From NCBI GenBank assembly GCA_964345365.1, contig CAYFQR010000021.1, positions 1 to 26,631 on the forward strand: 26,631 nucleotides of DNA. The letters are read 5' to 3'. The position numbers were made by a program, and so were the translations under genes. Below, piece by piece: positions 22,849-26,631 of the stretch (positions are counted from its first letter, which is position 1; each line of letters starts with the position of its first letter). The notes beneath the pieces were generated by a model. It saw nothing but the letters and a program-made list of their open reading frames with translations. It did not search any database and was not told the origin of the DNA. Source of the DNA: RUG754 sp964345365. GTDB lineage: Bacteria; Bacillota; Clostridia; Peptostreptococcales; Anaerovoracaceae.

Positions 22849-23349
22849 ATGAACTTGATAGTGGTAGTTGACAAAAAATGGGGAATAGGTAAAGACGGCG
22901 GCTTGCTTTGTCATCTCAAGGGAGACATGAAGTATTTCAGAGAAAAGACACTCGGCAAGGTTGTTATTATGGGTCGCTCCACCCTCGAGAGCTTCCCGAA
23001 CGGCAAACCGCTCAAGGACAGGGTCAACATAGTTCTTACAAGACAGGAAAATTATGCTGTAGAAGGTGTGACTGTTGTAAACAGCATGGAGGAGCTTTTT
23101 TCCGAATGTAATAAATATGACCCGGACAATGTGATGATAATCGGGGGCTCGTCTGTATATAACGAGCTGATGAATATGTGTGACAGGCTCTATATAACCA
23201 AGATAGATGCCGAGTTTGACGCGGATACGTTCATACATAATGTTGACCTTAATGATAACTTTAAGGTTGTTTGGGAGTCCGACGAGCAGGAAGAAAACGG
23301 AATCAGATATAAATTTTTCGAATACAGAAGAGTATTGAACAGGGACTGA
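22849..23349 (+). CDS. folA: Dihydrofolate reductase
   Basis: A 166-aa enzyme that reduces dihydrofolate to tetrahydrofolate with NADPH, the target of trimethoprim. The N-terminal MNLIVVVDKKWGIGKDG is typical. The catalytic acid is D26 in LKGDMKYF. The NADPH-binding stretches are VIMGRSTLES (39-48) and VMIIGGSSVYNEL. The usual Pro-Trp or Pro-Phe after the first glycine loop is replaced by LLCHL, common in clostridial forms. GGGAGG lies 9 nt before the ATG. Placement after thyA couples regeneration of tetrahydrofolate to dTMP synthesis. Confidence 0.94.
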   Translation: MNLIVVVDKKWGIGKDGGLLCHLKGDMKYFREKTLGKVVIMGRSTLESFPNGKPLKDRVNIVLTRQENYAVEGVTVVNSMEELFSECNKYDPDNVMIIGGSSVYNELMNMCDRLYITKIDAEFDADTFIHNVDLNDNFKVVWESDEQEENGIRYKFFEYRRVLNRD

Positions 23350-23354
23350 AATAT

Positions 23355-24371
23355 ATGACAAAGATAAAAAACAGAAGAGATAATCATTATCTTAAACGTC
23401 CGAAATCAGGTGCCGGCTACGGCGAATCGGAGGGTACCTTCGGCATGAGACAGGAACGCGACTCCTACAAAAAAGCGGGCGAAAAGTATGCCGTAAGGGA
23501 AGATGTTAAAAGGCGTGCATCAACAAGGCGAGCAGGGAGAACGGATTCTCAGGGGAAAGTCGCGAGTAAGAACAGCGCGGACGGACGTTTTGACGCAATC
23601 GGGAATTCGGGCAGGAGGTTTTTTGAAATCGAAGACAGGACGGACAGCAATATTTTGGTGGGCAGGAATCCTGTAACCGAAGCTCTCAGGGCGGGACGGG
23701 AAATCGACAAGCTTCTGGTATCTTCAAGAGAGGGCTCGATTAAAATAATTTTAGCTCTCGCAAAAGAGAGGGGCATACCTGTAATTTATGTGGAGAAGGC
23801 GGCTATTGACAGGATTGCGGTTGGAAATGCACATCAGGGCGTTGCCGCATACACAAGCCCTTATGAATATTCCGAGCTTGAGGATATTTTCTTAAAAGCG
23901 GAGGAGAGCGGCGAAGACCCGCTTATTATCGTACTTGACGGCTTGGAAGACCCGCATAATTTAGGAGCGATAATGCGTACCGCCGAATGCGTCGGGGCAC
24001 ACGGGATTATAATACCTAAAAGAAACTCCTGCGGACTTACCGAAACCGTTGCAAAGGCATCTGCAGGTGCTATAGAATATATGCCGGTTGTAAAGGTGAC
24101 AAATATAGCACAGACCATCGAAGAACTTAAGTCGAGAGGCATATGGACGGCAGCATGCGATATGGGCGGCAGTTCATACTCAGACACGGACATATCCGGA
24201 AAGATAGCGGTTGTAATAGGCTCGGAAGGATTCGGAATAAGCAAGTTGGTCAGAGAAAAATGTGACTTCGTTGTTTCCATGCCGATGCTCGGCAAGATAA
24301 CCTCGCTTAACGCATCAAATGCGGCGGCTGTAATACTGTATGAAATAAGAAGACAGAGAGATTTGAAGTAA
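23355..24371 (+). CDS. rlmB: 23S rRNA 2'-O-methyltransferase RlmB (TrmH/SPOUT family)
   Basis: A 338-aa SPOUT-fold enzyme that methylates a conserved guanosine in the peptidyl transferase region of 23S rRNA. Residues 1 to about 97 form a long basic and Gly/Ser-rich extension, likely disordered and RNA-binding. The substrate-binding domain starts at ILVGRNPVTEALRAGREIDK. The three SPOUT motifs are DGLEDPHNLGAIMRTAE, VVIGSEGFGISKLVREKC and SLNASNAAAVILYE, which form the knotted SAM site. The stop overlaps the sigH start by one base (TAATG). Position downstream of mrnC and upstream of sigH is conserved in Firmicutes. Confidence 0.93.
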   Translation: MTKIKNRRDNHYLKRPKSGAGYGESEGTFGMRQERDSYKKAGEKYAVREDVKRRASTRRAGRTDSQGKVASKNSADGRFDAIGNSGRRFFEIEDRTDSNILVGRNPVTEALRAGREIDKLLVSSREGSIKIILALAKERGIPVIYVEKAAIDRIAVGNAHQGVAAYTSPYEYSELEDIFLKAEESGEDPLIIVLDGLEDPHNLGAIMRTAECVGAHGIIIPKRNSCGLTETVAKASAGAIEYMPVVKVTNIAQTIEELKSRGIWTAACDMGGSSYSDTDISGKIAVVIGSEGFGISKLVREKCDFVVSMPMLGKITSLNASNAAAVILYEIRRQRDLK

Positions 24372-24985
24372 TGGCCATTGAAAACCTTACGATACTCACC
24401 GACGAGCAGCTTTGTAAAATCGCTCAGGAGGGCAGCAGTACCGCGGAAGAAATGCTCATAGAGAAATATAAGGGCCTTGTCAGGAAAAAGGCACAGGCTT
24501 ATTTCATTGCGGGTGCGGAGACGGAGGATGTCGTACAGGAGGGCATGATAGGGCTTTTCAAAGCGATTAGAAAATATGATTTCGAGAGGGATACGGGCTT
24601 TAAGACATTCGCAAGTGTCTGTATAAACAACCAAATACTCACAGCTATAAAAAATGCCGATAGAGTGAAACACAATCCTCTGAACGACTCGGTGTCGCTT
24701 TCGGGTGAGATAGAGTACAAGAGTAATATGCTCACACTCGGCGAGCTCTTGGCAGCTTCCATGAACGAAGAACCGGAGCATAGGGTGATATTCGAAGAAA
24801 CCGTGAAATATCTTAAATCGCTCGAAAACGAGCTCTTCAGTAAACTCGAATTGGAAGTATTGAAACTCAAATTTGAGGGGCTTAACTATCGCGAAATCGC
24901 AACCCGCCTTAAAAAAGAGCCTAAAAATATAGACAACGCCATACAGAGAATAAGAAAAAAGATACTGAAATACCTTGAGGACTGA
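24371..24985 (+). CDS. sigH: RNA polymerase sigma-H factor (stationary phase/sporulation type)
   Basis: A 204-aa sigma-70 family factor of the SigH group, which in Bacillus and clostridia starts sporulation and related stationary-phase programmes. Region 2 (about 24-95) contains EKYKGLVRKKAQAYF and the core-binding/-10 recognition stretch EDVVQEGMIGLFKAIRKYD with TGFKTFASVCINNQI. Region 4 (about 150-200) has the helix-turn-helix LEVLKLKFEGLNYREIATRL and the long last helix NIDNAIQRIRKKILKYL. No region 1 or 3 is present. Its start overlaps rlmB by one base and no separate ribosome binding site is strong, so it depends on translation of rlmB. Presence of sigH suggests a lineage with sporulation ancestry but does not prove spore formation. 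Confidence 0.94.
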   Translation: MAIENLTILTDEQLCKIAQEGSSTAEEMLIEKYKGLVRKKAQAYFIAGAETEDVVQEGMIGLFKAIRKYDFERDTGFKTFASVCINNQILTAIKNADRVKHNPLNDSVSLSGEIEYKSNMLTLGELLAASMNEEPEHRVIFEETVKYLKSLENELFSKLELEVLKLKFEGLNYREIATRLKKEPKNIDNAIQRIRKKILKYLED

Positions 24986-25002
24986 AAATACCAATAAAAA
25001 GA

Positions 25003-25031
25003 TTGACGAAAAAGCATAATTGAATTATAAT
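25003..25031 (+). promoter_or_regulatory. Strong SigA promoter of the tRNA-Thr gene
   Basis: TTGACG (25003-25008) and a perfect TATAAT (25026-25031) are separated by 17 nt. Transcription should begin near 25038, only a few bases before the tRNA. Confidence 0.85.
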
Positions 25032-25041
25032 AGTCAAGCAC

Positions 25042-25118
25042 GCTGTTGTAGCTCAGTAGGTAGAGCACTTCCTTGGTAAGGAAGAGGTTCGGCAGTTCGA
25101 GCCTGCTCAACAGCTCCA
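25042..25118 (+). tRNA. tRNA-Thr (anticodon GGT)
   Basis: A full cloverleaf can be drawn. The acceptor stem is GCTGTTG (25042-25048) with CAACAGC (25108-25114), and the D-arm is GCTC/GAGC. The anticodon stem is CTTCC/GGAAG around TTGGTAA with anticodon GGT, and the T-arm is GGCAG-TTCGAGC-CTGCT. The CCA tail is encoded (25116-25118). The anticodon reads ACC and ACU threonine codons. It is a single-gene transcript with its own promoter and terminator. In E. coli a tRNA-Thr with the same anticodon precedes tufB. Confidence 0.96.
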
Positions 25119-25128
25119 TAAAAAAATT

Positions 25129-25160
25129 GTCGCGTCTGATACGGCGCGGCTTTTTATTTT
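25129..25160 (+). terminator. Terminator after tRNA-Thr
   Basis: GTCGCG (25129-25134) pairs with CGCGGC (25145-25150), followed by TTTTTATTTT. It ends the tRNA transcript 10 nt past CCA. Confidence 0.85.
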
Positions 25161-25278
25161 GCGAAAAAATCCCGGATATCATATTTTGGCAGAGAAGCCG
25201 AAATTTTTTGAGTTAAAACAAGTGATGAACAGTGTAAAACCAGGAAGAGTCTACAAGGAAGCCGGCAAGAGTTTTTGT
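25161..25278. other. Spacer left of the lipoprotein promoter
   Basis: This is the left part of the 333-nt gap between the tRNA and the lipoprotein gene. I see no gene, tRNA or clear repeat in it. Confidence 0.4.
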
Positions 25279-25306
25279 TTTACTTTACGACAAAAAGTGA
25301 TATACT
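25279..25306 (+). promoter_or_regulatory. Probable promoter of the lipoprotein gene
   Basis: TATACT (25301-25306) has an extended -10 (TGATATACT) and a weak -35 TTTACT (25279-25284) 16 nt upstream. The leader would be about 140 nt long and includes a small inverted repeat, CTGCG with CGCAG near 25400-25420. Confidence 0.5.
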
Positions 25307-25451
25307 TTAGCTGATATAAAGAAGATATTAACCCGAACTTTTTAGGATAATAGCGGAAAGAAGATTTTACCGACATATTTTAATATGCTGTCGAAGAATC
25401 TGCGACGGGATTCGCAGCGTATCGGGAAAGGCAAAAGAAAGGGGCAGGGAG

Positions 25452-26450
25452 ATGAAGAAGATAGTAAAAGGAGTGATGATTATGTGTATGACATTTTCTT
25501 TGGGAACACTTTTCGGCTGCATCGGCAATCCGACAGGCGAGCGTGGTAATAATGGCGCCGGTGAAAAAGCGATATCAAATGAGAGCGGAATCGTTGCAAT
25601 AACTTACGATTATATCGGCTCAATCGGCGCAGACAGTTATTCGTACAGCATCTCAAAAGAAGGTGATAAATATTATTTTTATTTCGAGGGGATGCAATAC
25701 TCGGAATATGGCGAGATGAAAACGGAATTCGGAGAAGAGGACATAGAGAAGATAAACAAACTCTATCTTGATATGCACATAGCATCTTGGGACGGTTTCG
25801 ACAAGTACAATTCGCAGGTGCGGGACGGTTACGGATTCAGCCTCAGGATATCGTTCGTAGACGGTAAGAATCTGAGAGCGCACGGCAGCAATGCTTTCCC
25901 CGAAAACTACAGGGCGTTTGTCGCTGCACTCGGAGAGATAATAAAACCGTATCAAAACAGCGTAATCGAAGAGGGTAAACGGAAGCTGATAGAAAAAGGC
26001 GTATCGGGAGAAATTACTTCCGCACTCGTGTCTTTTCAGCAGCAGGGTAAATCCGGGCGCGATTATTATAAGTTCATATTATATACAGGCGATATACGTG
26101 AAGACAACTTTGATGTCACAATCAAATCCGACAGCGGTAAGTATTTCGAAAAAGGCGAATATTTCTATTATACGGCGCTTCCTGACGATGAAATCGGCTT
26201 AGGTAAGCTAAAGGAGCTTGCTGAAAAATATGACCTGATTCAGTGGTACGACTACTATAAGGTTTCAGATGACCCTAATAATTCCGAGTGGTTCCAAATA
26301 GCGTTAAGCTTCGAAGATGGAAAAATTCACGCATCGGGGACATTGCACCCTGAAAACTACGATGAGTTTAGAGACGAGTTCCTTGAACTCATGGCTGAAA
26401 CTGTTGAAAACGCTAAAATAAATCACGGACTCAAGGTGTATGAGAACTAA
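25452..26450 (+). CDS. Hypothetical lipoprotein with a duplicated domain
   Basis: I do not recognise the family. The 332-aa product starts with a lipoprotein signal, MKKIVKGVMIMCMTFSLGTLFGC, with lipobox LFGC and C23 as the lipidated residue. It should thus be anchored to the outer face of the cell membrane. A Gly/Asn-rich linker follows (24-45). The mature part is made of two related units, about 62-165 and 204-316. Each has strands, an acidic helix and the same ending: SFVDGKNLRAHGSNAFPENY in the first and SFEDGKIHASGTLHPENY in the second. No catalytic motif is evident, so binding is more likely than catalysis. ATG 25452 keeps the basic signal-peptide head. A better-spaced AAGGAG precedes ATG 25482, but starting there would lose that head. 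It sits between tRNA-Thr and tuf, where such a gene is not expected. Confidence 0.75.
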   Translation: MKKIVKGVMIMCMTFSLGTLFGCIGNPTGERGNNGAGEKAISNESGIVAITYDYIGSIGADSYSYSISKEGDKYYFYFEGMQYSEYGEMKTEFGEEDIEKINKLYLDMHIASWDGFDKYNSQVRDGYGFSLRISFVDGKNLRAHGSNAFPENYRAFVAALGEIIKPYQNSVIEEGKRKLIEKGVSGEITSALVSFQQQGKSGRDYYKFILYTGDIREDNFDVTIKSDSGKYFEKGEYFYYTALPDDEIGLGKLKELAEKYDLIQWYDYYKVSDDPNNSEWFQIALSFEDGKIHASGTLHPENYDEFRDEFLELMAETVENAKINHGLKVYEN

Positions 26451-26464
26451 TACAAAAATATCAT

Positions 26465-26492
26465 TTGCAAAGATTCTTAAATGTGGTAAAAT
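26465..26492 (+). promoter_or_regulatory. Promoter of tuf
   Basis: TTGCAA (26465-26470) and TAAAAT (26487-26492) are separated by 16 nt. Transcription would start near 26499, at the first leader hairpin. Confidence 0.6.
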
Positions 26493-26499
26493 GTAGGTT

Positions 26500-26542
26500 G
26501 GGTTTCACTTAAACCCCAGAAGATTTGGGGACGCCCGAATCT
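26500..26542 (+). promoter_or_regulatory. Hairpins in the tuf leader
   Basis: GGGTTT (26500-26505) pairs with AAACCC (26511-26516). A second hairpin pairs AGATT (about 26520-26525) with AATCT (about 26538-26542), with GGG/CCC inside. CCCC (26514-26517) can alternatively pair with GGGG (26527-26530). No T-run follows. The structures may tune translation or stability of tuf mRNA. Confidence 0.4.
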
Positions 26543-26582
26543 ACTTCCAAAAAATAACGTTATAATCAGGAGGAACATAACA

Positions 26583-26631
26583 ATGGCAAAAGCAAAGTTT
26601 GAGAGAACGAAACCGCATATCAATATCGGTA
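26583..26631 (+). CDS. tuf: Elongation factor Tu, N-terminal fragment (runs off the window)
   Basis: Only the first 16 codons are in the window, MAKAKFERTKPHINIG, which is the near-invariant N-terminus of EF-Tu, the GTPase that delivers aminoacyl-tRNA to the ribosome. AGGAGG (26568-26573) lies 9 nt before the ATG. In clostridia a tuf copy commonly sits between sigH and rpmG-secE-nusG, so those genes are expected just beyond the window. The gene has its own promoter and a hairpin-rich leader. Confidence 0.95.
   Translation, partial: MAKAKFERTKPHINIG

Noticed and set aside
22468..23361. A 297-codon open frame on the minus strand
   Set aside because: It runs opposite the end of thyA, the spacer and folA. 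Its product resembles no family and it has no ribosome binding site.
23861..24994. A 377-codon open frame on the minus strand
   Set aside because: It lies wholly opposite rlmB and sigH, both with full family motifs. The translated sequence has no recognisable domain. It is a by-product of codon bias on the other strand.

Overview
The window looks like chromosomal DNA of an anaerobic, low-to-mid GC Gram-positive bacterium of the class Clostridia. Three things point there: the gene order radA - yacL - ispDF - proS - cysS - mrnC - rlmB - sigH, a sigma-H gene, and near-consensus SigA-type promoters with AGGAGG ribosome binding sites. I cannot fix a genus from sequence alone. Most of the window is housekeeping DNA, interrupted by several accessory insertions and a few damaged genes.

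Layout. Positions 1-1.66 kb are visibly richer in A/T and hold unrecognised genes: a hairpin at the window edge, a coiled-coil protein with C-terminal membrane segments, and a small membrane ORF. Next comes ribosomal protein L25/Ctc on the minus strand, then a divergent EF-G-like GTPase (not canonical EF-G) with its own strong promoter and terminator. RidA follows, and then a two-gene SufC-SufB operon that resembles a minimal Fe-S assembly system. A minus-strand HD-domain gene is followed in the same frame by the remains of a GyrI-like gene. radA comes next, then a minus-strand two-component system (histidine kinase and OmpR-type regulator) where disA would sit in Bacillus.

From 12.3 kb a long plus-strand run encodes YacL (membrane PIN/TRAM protein), bifunctional IspDF (isoprenoid precursors; broken in this assembly by a 10-N gap), ProS, two small CHR-family transporter subunits, a cyclophilin, CysS, a PnuC-like vitamin transporter with an early nonsense codon, a RarD/EamA permease, Mini-RNase III, ThyA, dihydrofolate reductase, RlmB and SigH. 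Several of these genes overlap by a few bases (TGATG, ATGA or TAATG), so translational coupling is likely. A tRNA-Thr(GGT), a lipoprotein with a duplicated domain, and the first 16 codons of tuf close the window.

The most interesting unexplained object is a strongly structured element of about 190 nt (11885-12073). It lies between a good minus-strand promoter and the response-regulator gene, so it would be transcribed as a long leader RNA of the two-component operon. It has a 17-bp closing stem and two mutually exclusive internal pairings. I found no CRISPR array, no rRNA, no complete insertion sequence and no phage genes.
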